From the NCBI GenBank assembly GCA_016207585.1, contig JACQPI010000166.1:1-14086 (forward strand): a stretch of 14,086 nt of DNA, given 5' to 3'. How positions within the stretch are numbered: the first letter of the stretch is position 1; the number at the start of each line of letters is the position of its first letter. This document shows positions 1-6,337 of this stretch, one piece after another. This DNA is from Elusimicrobiota bacterium. Its GTDB lineage: Bacteria; Elusimicrobiota; Elusimicrobia; UBA1565; JACRDR01. The notes beneath the pieces are model-generated. The model saw nothing but the letters and a program-made list of their open reading frames with translations, was not told the origin of the DNA and made no database searches. The position numbers and the translations under genes are program-made.

Positions 1-121
1 CAATGTGGACATGGCGGTTTCCTTGATCACGCCGGTGGCGATGGAGCAGGGGCTGCGCTTCGCGATCCGGGAAGGCGGGCACACGGTCGGGGCCGGCGTC
101 GTCGCGGAAATCCAGGGGTAA
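1..121 (+). CDS. tuf: Elongation factor Tu, C-terminal end only (partial)
   Basis: Only the last 39 residues and the TAA stop are present; the reading frame starts at base 2. The visible residues (DMAVSLITPVAMEQGLRFAI, then REGGHTVGAGVVAEIQG) are the end of EF-Tu domain 3, the beta-barrel that helps hold aminoacyl-tRNA and contacts EF-Ts. EF-Tu is the GTPase that carries aminoacyl-tRNA to the ribosomal A site. Its position directly before rpsJ is the usual end of the str operon. The TAA is followed at once by an ATG, so the str and S10 blocks are probably read through on one mRNA. The family assignment is firm from the conserved tail; whether the upstream part is intact cannot be seen. Confidence 0.96.
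   Translation, partial: NVDMAVSLITPVAMEQGLRFAIREGGHTVGAGVVAEIQG
114..118 (+). promoter_or_regulatory. Ribosome binding site of rpsJ inside the tuf 3' end
   Basis: AGGGG lies in the last codons of tuf, 3 bases before ATG 122 and 9 bases before ATG 128. The spacing favours ATG 128. With the stop and start back to back, S10 translation is probably coupled to EF-Tu termination. Confidence 0.55.
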
Positions 122-127
122 ATGAAC

Positions 128-454
128 ATGGCCGACGCGACGATCTCTCCCCAGCAGCGCATCCGGATTCGACTGCGCGCCTATGACCATCGCATCCTCG
201 ACCAGTCGGTCGGGCGGATCGTGGACACGGCGCGGATCAGCGGGGCGGTGGTGGTGGGGCCGGTGCTGCTCCCGACGCATATTCGCAAATATACCGTGCT
301 GAGATCCCCGCACGTCGATAAGAAGTCGCGCGAACAGTTCGAGTTGAGGATCCATAAGCGGCTTATCGAGCTTAAGAGCCCGACCGCCAAGACGGTCGAC
401 GAGTTGATGAAGCTCGACCTGCCGGCCGGCGTAGAGGTCGAGATCAAACTGTAA
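128..454 (+). CDS. rpsJ: 30S ribosomal protein S10 (NusE)
   Basis: S10 binds the head of the 30S subunit and, as NusE, joins the NusB/NusG antitermination and transcription-translation coupling complex. The product matches the family throughout: an IRIRLRAYDHRILDQSV start, the long loop with LLPTHIRKYTVLRSPHV, and the KKSREQFELRIHKRL helix before the last strand. It is 108 residues from the chosen ATG, against about 103 in E. coli. Two in-frame ATGs exist. The first (122) follows the tuf stop with no gap and lies only 3 bases after the AGGGG at 114-118; the second (128) lies 9 bases after it and gives the better spacing, so I chose it. Starting at 122 would add Met-Asn. Confidence 0.96.
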   Translation: MADATISPQQRIRIRLRAYDHRILDQSVGRIVDTARISGAVVVGPVLLPTHIRKYTVLRSPHVDKKSREQFELRIHKRLIELKSPTAKTVDELMKLDLPAGVEVEIKL

Positions 455-457
455 ATT

Positions 458-463
458 AGGTGG
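458..463 (+). promoter_or_regulatory. Ribosome binding site deciding the rplC start
   Basis: AGGTGG lies 5 bases before ATG 469 and just after the rpsJ stop. It contains the competing GTG at 460, which argues that the GTG is part of the binding site and not the start. Confidence 0.65.
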
Positions 464-468
464 GAACG

Positions 469-1356
469 ATGGCGGAAGACAAGAAGGATCAGACGGTTCC
501 AGGGGCGGGCGCGATGGCGGCGCCTGAGACCCAGTCCGCTCCCGCGGCGGCCCAAGCGCCGCAGGTGCGTAAGGCGCCGGAGGCCCTGCGCGTGATCTTG
601 GGCATTAAAAGGGGAATGACGCAGATATTCACCGAGGACGGCCGCCTGTGCGGCGTCACCGAGGTGGAGGCCGGTCCCTGCGCGGTTTTGCGGGTGAGGA
701 CTCCGGAAAAGGACGGCTACCGGGCGGTGCAGCTCGGCTTCGGCGCCGTCTCGGAGGATAGGCTTTCGAAACCTCTGGCGGGACAATTCAAGGCGGTCGG
801 CCTTCCGACGATGCGCTATCTTAAGGAGATCCGCGTCGCGGACGTGAAGGGTTTTGAGTCGGGCCAGGTAGTGGAGCTTGACGGACGCTTCGCCTCCGGG
901 GATTATGTCGACGTGCAGGGAATCTCCAAAGGCAAGGGGTTCGCCGGAGTAATGAAGAGGCATGGATTCCATGGCCTCCCGGCCTCCCACGGCGCGTCGG
1001 ACAAGGAACGTTCGCCCGGCTCGCTGGCGGCCCGGCGGTCCCTGGGGCGCGTGCTGCCGGGCCAGCGGATGGCCGGCCACATGGGCAACGTCACGGTGAC
1101 GGTCCAAAAGTTGGAAGTGATCCAAGTCGACTCGCCGCGCCACCGGATATATCTCTTCGGCTCCGTTCCGGGGCCCGTGGGTTGCCCGGTGGTCGTCGCT
1201 CAGACGGTCAAGGGCCGCAAGCGCCGCATCGCGGTGAAGCGGGAGGCCGTGTTGCGCGACAAGATGGGCAACATCATCACCGGCAAGGGCGCTAAAGCGC
1301 GCGCGCTGGCCGAAGTCAAGGCGAAGGCGGCGACGAAACCCGCCGCGAAAAAATAG
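469..1356 (+). CDS. rplC: 50S ribosomal protein L3 with N- and C-terminal extensions
   Basis: L3 is one of the first proteins to bind 23S rRNA and sends a loop close to the peptidyl transferase centre. The core runs from about residue 42 (VILGIKRGMTQIFTEDG) through SHGASDKERSPGSLAARRSL and MAGHMGNVTVTVQKLEVIQV. At 295 residues it is far longer than the usual ~210. About 40 Ala/Pro/Gln-rich residues precede the core, and an Ala/Lys-rich tail follows it. His204 sits where E. coli L3 has Gln150, the residue methylated by PrmB, so that modification cannot occur here. An upstream in-frame GTG (460) lies inside the AGGTGG ribosome binding site (458-463), so ATG 469, five bases after that site, is the likely start. 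Confidence 0.96.
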   Translation: MAEDKKDQTVPGAGAMAAPETQSAPAAAQAPQVRKAPEALRVILGIKRGMTQIFTEDGRLCGVTEVEAGPCAVLRVRTPEKDGYRAVQLGFGAVSEDRLSKPLAGQFKAVGLPTMRYLKEIRVADVKGFESGQVVELDGRFASGDYVDVQGISKGKGFAGVMKRHGFHGLPASHGASDKERSPGSLAARRSLGRVLPGQRMAGHMGNVTVTVQKLEVIQVDSPRHRIYLFGSVPGPVGCPVVVAQTVKGRKRRIAVKREAVLRDKMGNIITGKGAKARALAEVKAKAATKPAAKK

Positions 1357-1364
1357 GACGGTTT

Positions 1365-1994
1365 ATGGAAATACAGGTGTTCAATCTTCAGGGCGAGGCC
1401 GTCGGGAAGGCGGAGCTCCCGGCCGAGGTATTCGGGATAAAGCCCTCGGCGCATTTTCTGCACGAGATCGTGACGCAGTATCTGAACAACCGGCGACGGT
1501 GGTCCGCTCACACCAAGACGCGCTCGGAGGTTTCGGGCGGCGGGCACAAACCGTGGCGGCAGAAGCACACTGGCCGCGCGCGCGCCGGCTCGATCCGTTC
1601 CCCTCTATGGAGGAAAGGCGGCATCGTATTCGGCCCCAGGACCGTCGAGCTGCGCTTCAAGCGCACCGAGGTTCCCCGTAAGAAATCGCGAATCGCGCTC
1701 GCCCAGGCGCTGAGCGTCCAGGCGGCCGCCGGAAAGTTAAAGGTCGTCTCGGCCCTGTCGTTCGACGGAGCCAAGACCGGGCAGGTCGTGACGGCCCTGC
1801 GCACGCTTGAGGCCGGGCGCCGGGTGCTGGTCGTCGTGGACCAGCTCGACCGCAATTTAGTAGTCGCAGCGCGCAACATCCCGGACGTGCGCATCCTGCT
1901 TGCCTCCCACCTCAACGCCTACGAGGTGCTGCGCTGCGCTACGCTGATCGTCACGCAGGCGGCGCTCGAGAAAATACGGTCCAGGTGGAACTGA
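1365..1994 (+). CDS. rplD: 50S ribosomal protein L4
   Basis: L4 is an early assembly protein. Its extended loop reaches into the peptide exit tunnel, opposite L22. The product is 209 residues, normal for the family (E. coli 201). The tunnel loop is recognisable: NNRRRWSAHTKTRSEVSGGG, then KPWRQKHTGRARAGSIRSPL and WRKGGIVFGP. The loop has QKHTGRAR where E. coli has QKGTGRAR. The C-terminal part has the alternating VLVVVD and PDVRILLASHLNAYEVL strand and turn. In E. coli L4 also represses the S10 operon through a leader before rpsJ; no such leader fits between tuf and rpsJ here. The gene starts 8 bases after the rplC stop, with GGACGG just upstream of its ATG. Confidence 0.97.
   Translation: MEIQVFNLQGEAVGKAELPAEVFGIKPSAHFLHEIVTQYLNNRRRWSAHTKTRSEVSGGGHKPWRQKHTGRARAGSIRSPLWRKGGIVFGPRTVELRFKRTEVPRKKSRIALAQALSVQAAAGKLKVVSALSFDGAKTGQVVTALRTLEAGRRVLVVVDQLDRNLVVAARNIPDVRILLASHLNAYEVLRCATLIVTQAALEKIRSRWN
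1983..1989 (+). promoter_or_regulatory. Ribosome binding site deciding the rplW start
   Basis: AGGTGGA inside the last rplD codons lies 7 bases before ATG 1997. It overlaps the alternative GTG at 1985, which makes that GTG an unlikely start. Confidence 0.6.
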
Positions 1995-1996
1995 AA

Positions 1997-2293
1997 ATGG
2001 CCGAATTCAATCCCTACCGCACCATCGTCCGTCCGATCCTGACGGAGCGAAGCACGGTCCAGAAAGAGAAATTCAACCAATATGTCTTCGAAGTGGCGAT
2101 CGACGCGACGAAAGGCGACGTCCGGCGAGCCTTGCAGGAAATCTTCAAGGTCAAGGTGGAGCGCGTACGCACTCTGAACGTGCGCGGGAAGTTCCGCCGT
2201 TTCGGGCGTTATGCCGGCGTGCGTCCCAATTGGAAAAAAGCTGTTGTGACGATCAAGGCCGGACAAAAAATCGATCTCGTGGAGCAAGCGTAA
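1997..2293 (+). CDS. rplW: 50S ribosomal protein L23
   Basis: L23 sits at the rim of the peptide exit tunnel and is the docking site for trigger factor, SRP and the SecYEG channel. The 98 residues show the family pattern: YRTIVRPILTERSTVQKEKF at the N-terminus, FEVAIDATKGDVRRALQEIF in the middle helix, and the basic RNA-binding loop KFRRFGRYAGVRPNWKKAVV. Length matches the usual 95-100. A longer reading from GTG 1985 is possible, but that GTG lies inside the AGGTGGA ribosome binding site (1983-1989) and before the rplD stop. ATG 1997, two bases after the stop, is therefore chosen. Coupling to rplD termination is likely. Confidence 0.97.
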   Translation: MAEFNPYRTIVRPILTERSTVQKEKFNQYVFEVAIDATKGDVRRALQEIFKVKVERVRTLNVRGKFRRFGRYAGVRPNWKKAVVTIKAGQKIDLVEQA

Positions 2294-2294
2294 T

Positions 2295-3146
2295 ATGCCC
2301 GTCAAGAGCTATCGGCCGTATACCCCTTCCCGCCGCCACATGACGACGGCGGATTTCTCGGATTTGACCCGCACGGCTCCGGAGAAGGCCCTGACCCAGG
2401 GGCTGCGCAAGACCGGCGGCCGCAACAACACGGGCACGGTTATGGTCCGCCACATTGGGGGCGGCCACCGCCGCCGCTACCGGTTCATCGATTTCAAGCG
2501 CGACAAGTTCGGCGTCCCCGGAAAGATCGTTTCCGTGGAATACGACCCGAACCGATCGGCCCGCATTTGCCTGGTGCACTATGCCGACGGGGAAAAACGC
2601 TATATGCTCCACGTCGTCGGGCTGAAGGTGGGAGATGCCGTCGCCTCCGGTCCCGAAGCCGAAATCCGGCCCGGCAACGCCCTCCCGCTCTCGAATATCC
2701 CGGAGGGTTCCTTCATCCATAACCTCGAGCTGACCCCGGGCCGCGGAGGACAGATGGTGCGTTCCGCCGGCGCTCAAGCGCAGCTGATGGCCAAGGACGG
2801 CCCCTACGCCCAGGTGAAATTGCCGTCCGGCGAAATTCGCAAGGTCCCCCGCGAGTGCTTGGCGACCCTCGGGCAGATTTCGAACATCGAACATGAGACG
2901 ATTCGGTACGGGAAGGCGGGCCGGACGCGGCATCGCGGGGAGCGTCCGACCGTGCGCGGCGGCGCCATGAACGCCGTGGACCACCCGCTCGGCGGCGGTC
3001 GTGGAAAGTCTAAGGGGCACAATCACCCGCGTTCACCGTGGAACCAACTCGCGAAGGGCTATAAGACCCGCAATAAGCGCAAGATTTGGGGCTGGATGAT
3101 CGTCGAGGACCGGCGTCGGGCGAAGCAGGGGGCCGGTTCCTCGTAA
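2295..3146 (+). CDS. rplB: 50S ribosomal protein L2
   Basis: L2 is a primary 23S rRNA binder required for subunit joining and for peptidyl transferase activity. The 283 residues (E. coli 273) carry the family landmarks: YRPYTPSRRHMTTADFSDLT, GGRNNTGTVMVRHIGGGHRR, GSFIHNLELTPGRGGQMVRS, and the C-terminal TVRGGAMNAVDHPLGGGRGK. In the last block most bacteria have DHPHGGG. Here the first His (residue 230, equal to the functionally important H229 of mature E. coli L2) is kept, but the second His is Leu232 (codon CTC at 2988-2990). The C-terminus has an RNKRKIWGWMIVEDRR segment that is bulkier than usual. The start ATG is one base after the rplW TAA, suggesting coupled translation. Confidence 0.97.
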   Translation: MPVKSYRPYTPSRRHMTTADFSDLTRTAPEKALTQGLRKTGGRNNTGTVMVRHIGGGHRRRYRFIDFKRDKFGVPGKIVSVEYDPNRSARICLVHYADGEKRYMLHVVGLKVGDAVASGPEAEIRPGNALPLSNIPEGSFIHNLELTPGRGGQMVRSAGAQAQLMAKDGPYAQVKLPSGEIRKVPRECLATLGQISNIEHETIRYGKAGRTRHRGERPTVRGGAMNAVDHPLGGGRGKSKGHNHPRSPWNQLAKGYKTRNKRKIWGWMIVEDRRRAKQGAGSS

Positions 3147-3172
3147 CCCTAGGAGAGGGAACACAGGACTTT

Positions 3173-3460
3173 ATGAGCCGATCGACAAAGAAGGGGCCGT
3201 ACGTGGATCAAAACCTCCTGGAGAAGGTGCGGAAGATGGGCGCCTCCGGTGAGAAAAAGCCGATCCGGACCTGGTCGCGCGCCTGCACGATCGTTCCGGA
3301 TTTCGTCGGGCACACCTTCGCGGTCCACAACGGCCGGAAATTCCTTCCGTTGTACGTGACCGAGCAGATGGTGGGGCATAAGATCGGGGAGTTCGCGTTC
3401 AGCCGATTCTTCAAGGGCCACGGCGAGGCGCATACCAAGGAAGCCACAGAGCTCACTTAA
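3173..3460 (+). CDS. rpsS: 30S ribosomal protein S19
   Basis: S19 lies in the 30S head beside S13 and contacts the A-site finger region and tRNA. The product of 95 residues (E. coli 92) begins MSRSTKKGPYVDQNLLEKV and carries the family core SRACTIVPDFVGHTFAVHNG, KFLPLYVTEQMVGHKIGEFA and FSRFFKGH. Translation could be read further upstream in frame from within rplB, but the conserved MSRSxKKGPYV start fixes ATG 3173. AGGA at 3165-3168 is 4 bases upstream, with a stronger AGGAGAGGG at 3151-3159 further back. The rplB-rpsS gap is 26 bases. Confidence 0.97.
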   Translation: MSRSTKKGPYVDQNLLEKVRKMGASGEKKPIRTWSRACTIVPDFVGHTFAVHNGRKFLPLYVTEQMVGHKIGEFAFSRFFKGHGEAHTKEATELT

Positions 3461-3469
3461 GAGGCGAAC

Positions 3470-3817
3470 ATGGAAGCGATTGCACACGCGCGGTTTCAGC
3501 GGTACGGGTCCCGGAAGGTGGCCCAGGTTCTCGATCAGGTGCGGGGGAGGTCGGTTTGGAAGGCGGCCCAGCTTCTCCCGCGCGTGCCGCGCGCCGCGTC
3601 CTTGCTCGTCTCGAAGACGCTGCGTTGCGCGACGGCGAACCTGGATGTCCGGGCGGGCCGCAAGCTCGACCCGCACCGCGTTTTCGTGAGCCAGGCGTGG
3701 GTCGGCAAGGGCCCCATGCGGCAGATGCGGCGCGTGATGCCCGGACCGCAGGGACGCGCCCTGACCTTCAAACGGAAGGTGTGCCATTTGACGCTGGTCG
3801 TCACGTCGGAGAAATAA
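3470..3817 (+). CDS. rplV: 50S ribosomal protein L22
   Basis: L22 binds all domains of 23S rRNA and its long beta-hairpin lines the narrowest part of the exit tunnel, where nascent-chain stalling and macrolide effects are sensed. The 115 residues (E. coli 110) align well: the N-terminal helix ARFQRYGSRKVAQVLDQVRG, the AASLLVSKTLRCATANLD helix, and the hairpin from about residue 75. The hairpin tip reads VMPGPQGRA (P91-A97) where E. coli and most bacteria have IMPRAKGRA, so R88 and A89 of E. coli are replaced by Gly and Pro while the following Gly-Arg is kept. The gene starts 9 bases after rpsS with GAGGCGA just before the ATG. Confidence 0.96.
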   Translation: MEAIAHARFQRYGSRKVAQVLDQVRGRSVWKAAQLLPRVPRAASLLVSKTLRCATANLDVRAGRKLDPHRVFVSQAWVGKGPMRQMRRVMPGPQGRALTFKRKVCHLTLVVTSEK

Positions 3818-3820
3818 TCC

Positions 3821-4705
3821 ATGGGACAAAAAATACACCCTCGCGCGACGCGTCTGGGATTCGTTCAGGACTGGGAATCGCGCTGGCTGTCGCTCAAGGA
3901 CATGCCCGCCCTGATCGGAGAGGACTTCAAGATTCGGCGCCTGGTCAAGGAGCGGTTTCGCCTCGCCGCCGTAAGCTGGGTCGGCATCGAACGCACCGGC
4001 TCCTACTTGCGCGTGAACATCCATACCGCCCGGCCGGGGGTCGTCATCGGCAAGAAGGGGGTCGACATCGAGTCGGTTCGCGCCGCGATCGAGAATATCA
4101 CCGCCAGCAAGACATTCCTGAACGTCATCGAGATCAAGGACCCCGAGCTCGACGCTCGGCTGGTCGCCGAGGCCGTCGCCCTGCAAATCGAGAAGCGCGT
4201 GGCGTACCGGCGCGCGATCCGGCGCGCCATGGAGCGGACGATGCAGTCGGGCGCCCTGGGGGTCAAGGTGATGGCGGCAGGCCGCTTGGGCGGCTCGGAA
4301 ATCGCGCGCCGCGAATGGCAGCGCGAGGGCCGGGTCCCGCTGCATACCTTCTCCGCGGATATCGATTACGGTTTCTCGGAAGCCTACACCACGATGGGCC
4401 TCATCGGCGTCAAGGTATGGATTTTCCGCAAGCAGCTCTACGTCAAGAGCCCCAGGGAGCTCTTGTTGGCGGCCCGCAAGGAAAAACAATCCCAGGAAGC
4501 TTCCGCCGCGCTCGTCGAAGTTCCTAAGCCCGCGTCCGCCCCAGCGGTCTCTAGCCCGCTGGGACAGGGCGAGGGGAGAACCGCCGCGCCCGCCGAAGGC
4601 TCGATGCCGGACCTTCCGGATCATGCCATGTCGCAGCTGCGGGGGGAGGAATTTAACTTCGAGAAGGAGCCGGATACGGACGCCGAGGAGACGAAGGAGC
4701 CCTGA
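3821..4705 (+). CDS. rpsC: 30S ribosomal protein S3 with long acidic C-terminal tail
   Basis: S3 forms part of the mRNA entry tunnel and, with S4 and S5, gives the ribosome its mRNA helicase activity. The order is an N-terminal MGQKIHPRATRLGF motif, a KH domain with the GKKG loop at residues 77-80, and the C-terminal domain with AAGRLGGSEIARREW and TFSADIDYGFSEAYTT. The basic residues matching E. coli R131, R132 and K135 are present as R130, R131 and R134. The core ends near residue 222. A ~70-residue tail follows, first Ala/Pro-rich, then acidic, making 294 residues against 233 in E. coli. Residues 243-253 of the tail are encoded by a palindromic, repeat-like stretch (4548-4579). It starts 3 bases after rplV. 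Confidence 0.97.
   Translation: MGQKIHPRATRLGFVQDWESRWLSLKDMPALIGEDFKIRRLVKERFRLAAVSWVGIERTGSYLRVNIHTARPGVVIGKKGVDIESVRAAIENITASKTFLNVIEIKDPELDARLVAEAVALQIEKRVAYRRAIRRAMERTMQSGALGVKVMAAGRLGGSEIARREWQREGRVPLHTFSADIDYGFSEAYTTMGLIGVKVWIFRKQLYVKSPRELLLAARKEKQSQEASAALVEVPKPASAPAVSSPLGQGEGRTAAPAEGSMPDLPDHAMSQLRGEEFNFEKEPDTDAEETKEP
4548..4579 (+). repeat. Imperfect palindrome, possible dispersed-repeat insert inside rpsC
   Basis: TCTC (4548-4551) and GCCC (4554-4557) can pair with GGGC (4567-4570) and GAGA (4576-4579), giving an interrupted stem around a ~9-base loop. It is read in frame as part of the S3 tail (the SPLGQGEGR segment), which has no counterpart in the S3 core. The look is that of a short GC-rich intergenic repeat captured in frame, but only one copy is visible here, so this is a suggestion. 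Confidence 0.35.
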
Positions 4706-4708
4706 TTT

Positions 4709-5125
4709 ATGTTGATGCCCAAGAGGGTCAAGTACCGCAAGCCGCATTCCCATCCGCGCATCAAAGGGGTCGCCAAGCGCGGCACCCAGATCGCGTTCGG
4801 GGAATACGGCCTTAAGGCGCTCGAGCCGAAATGGATCACGGCGCGTCAAATCGAAGCGAGCCGCGTGGCCCTGACGCGCTTCGTCAAGAAAGGCGGCAAG
4901 CTTTGGATCCGGATCTTTCCGGACAAAGCGGTGACCAAGCATCCGGCCGAGACGCGCATGGGGAAGGGAAAGGGGGCGCCGGACCATTGGGTCGCGGTCG
5001 TCAAGCCCGGCCGGATCCTTTTCGAGCTGGAAGGCCTGGATCCGAACACCACTCGGAAAGCCATGGGCCTGGCGGCGGACAAACTTCCCATCCGAACCCG
5101 GCTCGTCACCCGGGAGGAAATTTAG
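4709..5125 (+). CDS. rplP: 50S ribosomal protein L16
   Basis: L16 is a late-assembly 50S protein that contacts the A-site tRNA elbow and organises the peptidyl transferase region. The 138 residues (E. coli 136) begin MLMPKRVKYRKPHSHPRIKG and include GEYGLKALEPKWITARQIEA, IRIFPDKAVTKHPAETRMGK and GKGAPDHWVAVVKPGRILFE. The Arg in ETRMGKGKG corresponds to E. coli Arg81, which can be hydroxylated. ATG 4709 is chosen over ATG 4715 because AAGGAG (4694-4699) is 9 bases upstream of it and because the family start is MLxPKR. It follows rpsC by 3 bases. Confidence 0.97.
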   Translation: MLMPKRVKYRKPHSHPRIKGVAKRGTQIAFGEYGLKALEPKWITARQIEASRVALTRFVKKGGKLWIRIFPDKAVTKHPAETRMGKGKGAPDHWVAVVKPGRILFELEGLDPNTTRKAMGLAADKLPIRTRLVTREEI

Positions 5126-5140
5126 CGCGCTAGATATCGC

Positions 5141-5347
5141 ATGAAGACCAAAGACAAAGACGTCAAACGGGGCCTTACGGTCCCCGAACTGCGCACCGAA
5201 TTGCACGCGACCCGAGAGAAGCTCTTCCGGCTCCGTTTCAGGCACCGGGTGACTCCGTTGACCAACCCGATGGAACTGCGCGACCTGCGGCGGCATGCGG
5301 CGCGTCTGGAGACTTGGATCCGAGAAAGATCCGAGAACAAGGAGTGA
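5141..5347 (+). CDS. rpmC: 50S ribosomal protein L29
   Basis: L29 is a small helical-hairpin protein beside L23 at the tunnel exit. The product is 68 residues (typical 60-70). Residues 12-33 (LTVPELRTELHATREKLFRL and on) form the first helix, and NPMELRDLRRHAARLETWIR matches the second, with the usual Asn-Pro turn between them. There is no clear ribosome binding site next to the ATG: the nearest strong purine run, GGGAGG at about 5112-5117, is over 20 bases upstream, inside rplP. The 15-base gap after rplP includes the perfect palindrome TAGCGCGCTA (5123-5132). Context between rplP and rpsQ supports the call fully. Confidence 0.95.
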   Translation: MKTKDKDVKRGLTVPELRTELHATREKLFRLRFRHRVTPLTNPMELRDLRRHAARLETWIRERSENKE

Positions 5348-5349
5348 CC

Positions 5350-5649
5350 ATGGCGACGATCGAAAAAACTCGCGACGTCGACGTTTTGGCCAGGCCCCGA
5401 CGGCGGATGATCCGGGGCGTGGTGGTGTCGGACAAGATGGATAAGACCCGCGTCGTCAACGTGGAACGGCGGGTTCGTCACGCTTTTTACGAGAAGGTTA
5501 TGACGCGCCGGAGCCGCTTCTACGTGCACGACGAGGGGAATGAATCTCATGCCGGGGACCTCGTGGAGATCGCGAGCACGCGACCGCTCTCCCGGCTCAA
5601 GCGGTGGAGGCTGGTCCGGATTCTTCAGAAGGCGGGACGGGCGGCATGA
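5350..5649 (+). CDS. rpsQ: 30S ribosomal protein S17
   Basis: S17 is a primary 16S rRNA binder at the 5' domain with an OB-fold. The 99 residues (E. coli 84) include RRRMIRGVVVSDKMDKTRVV, NVERRVRHAFYEKVMTRRSR and YVHDEGNESHAGDLVEIAST, ending RPLSRLKRWRLVRIL. The N-terminus has about 15 residues before the conserved GVVVSDKMDKT strand, a little more than usual. A longer frame could begin inside rpmC at 5314, but AAGGAG (5339-5344) lies 5 bases before ATG 5350, which fixes the start. The stop TGA overlaps the rplN start as ATGA (5646-5649). Confidence 0.96.
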   Translation: MATIEKTRDVDVLARPRRRMIRGVVVSDKMDKTRVVNVERRVRHAFYEKVMTRRSRFYVHDEGNESHAGDLVEIASTRPLSRLKRWRLVRILQKAGRAA

Positions 5650-6014
5650 TCCAGCTTCGAACGATTCTCAACGTGGCCGATAACTCCGGAGCCCGCAAGC
5701 TCCAGTGTTTCAAGGTGATGGGAGGGAGCTCCCGCACCTACGCGTATTTGGGCGACATCATCGTATGTTCGGTCCGGGACGCCCTGCCGACCGCGGCGAT
5801 CCGCAAGGGCGACGTAGTGAAAGCGGTCGTGGTCCGCATGCGTCATCCGCATCGTCGCCAGGACGGGTCCTACGTGCGATTCGACGACAACGCGGCGTGC
5901 GTCGTGGATGCCAACCTGGAGCCCAGGGGCACCCGCGTTTTCGGGCCGGTGGCCCGCGAGTTGAGGGATCGCAATTTCTTAAAAATATTGTCTTTGGCTC
6001 CCGAGGTGGTATGA
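5646..6014 (+). CDS. rplN: 50S ribosomal protein L14
   Basis: L14 lies at the subunit interface, forms bridges with 16S rRNA and is the target of the silencing factor RsfS. The 122 residues (E. coli 123) begin MIQLRTILNVADNSGARKLQ and show VKAVVVRMRHPHRRQDGSYV, RFDDNAACVVDANLEPRGTR and FGPVARELRDRNFLKILSLA. This is one of the least changed proteins in the window. It begins and ends in ATGA overlaps with rpsQ (5646-5649) and rplX (6011-6014), so termination and re-initiation by the same ribosome are likely at both ends. In E. coli this gene opens the spc operon; no promoter space is available before it here. Confidence 0.98.
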   Translation: MIQLRTILNVADNSGARKLQCFKVMGGSSRTYAYLGDIIVCSVRDALPTAAIRKGDVVKAVVVRMRHPHRRQDGSYVRFDDNAACVVDANLEPRGTRVFGPVARELRDRNFLKILSLAPEVV

Positions 6015-6337
6015 GGCTCGGCATTCGAAAGAAAGACACGGTGGTCGTCCTGACGGGTCGGGATCGCGGCAAGCGCGGGGAGGTCCTGCGCATCATCGCG
6101 GGGCGCGACGGGACCGCGGCGCGGGTCGTCGTCTCCAAAGTGAATATCGTGACCTCCCATGAGAAGCCCCGGCAGACCCAGCCAGGCGGAATCCAGAAGA
6201 AGGAGGGGTCCATCGCTGTTTCCAACGTCATGTTGCTGTGCCCCAAGTGCGATAAGGCGATTCGCCCTAAACGGGACAGGCTCCAGTCTGGGGAGCGGGT
6301 CCGCCTATGCCGCAAATGCAGCGAGGTCATCCTGTAA
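6011..6337 (+). CDS. rplX: 50S ribosomal protein L24, zinc-ribbon type
   Basis: L24 starts 50S assembly by binding the 5' end of 23S rRNA and later sits near the tunnel exit. The N-terminal KOW domain covers roughly residues 4-30 (IRKKDTVVVLTGRDRGKRGE), followed by VSKVNIVTSHEKP and GGIQKKEGSIAVSNVML. The C-terminal part carries two CxxC pairs, C77/C80 (CPKC) and C100/C103 (CRKC), predicted to bind one zinc ion; E. coli L24 lacks them, many other bacteria have them. Length is 108 residues. The ATG overlaps the rplN stop. The gene is followed by the largest gap of the window, which holds a tandem repeat. Confidence 0.97.
   Translation: MRLGIRKKDTVVVLTGRDRGKRGEVLRIIAGRDGTAARVVVSKVNIVTSHEKPRQTQPGGIQKKEGSIAVSNVMLLCPKCDKAIRPKRDRLQSGERVRLCRKCSEVIL

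Noticed and set aside
5123..5132. Perfect 10-base palindrome TAGCGCGCTA between rplP and rpmC
   Set aside because: It is short, has no loop, no T-run follows and there is only one copy, so it is neither a convincing terminator nor an operator.
3149..5296. A 715-codon open frame on the minus strand opposite rpsS to rpmC
   Set aside because: It is antisense to seven conserved ribosomal protein genes, resembles no protein family, and long antisense open frames are expected in GC-rich coding DNA.
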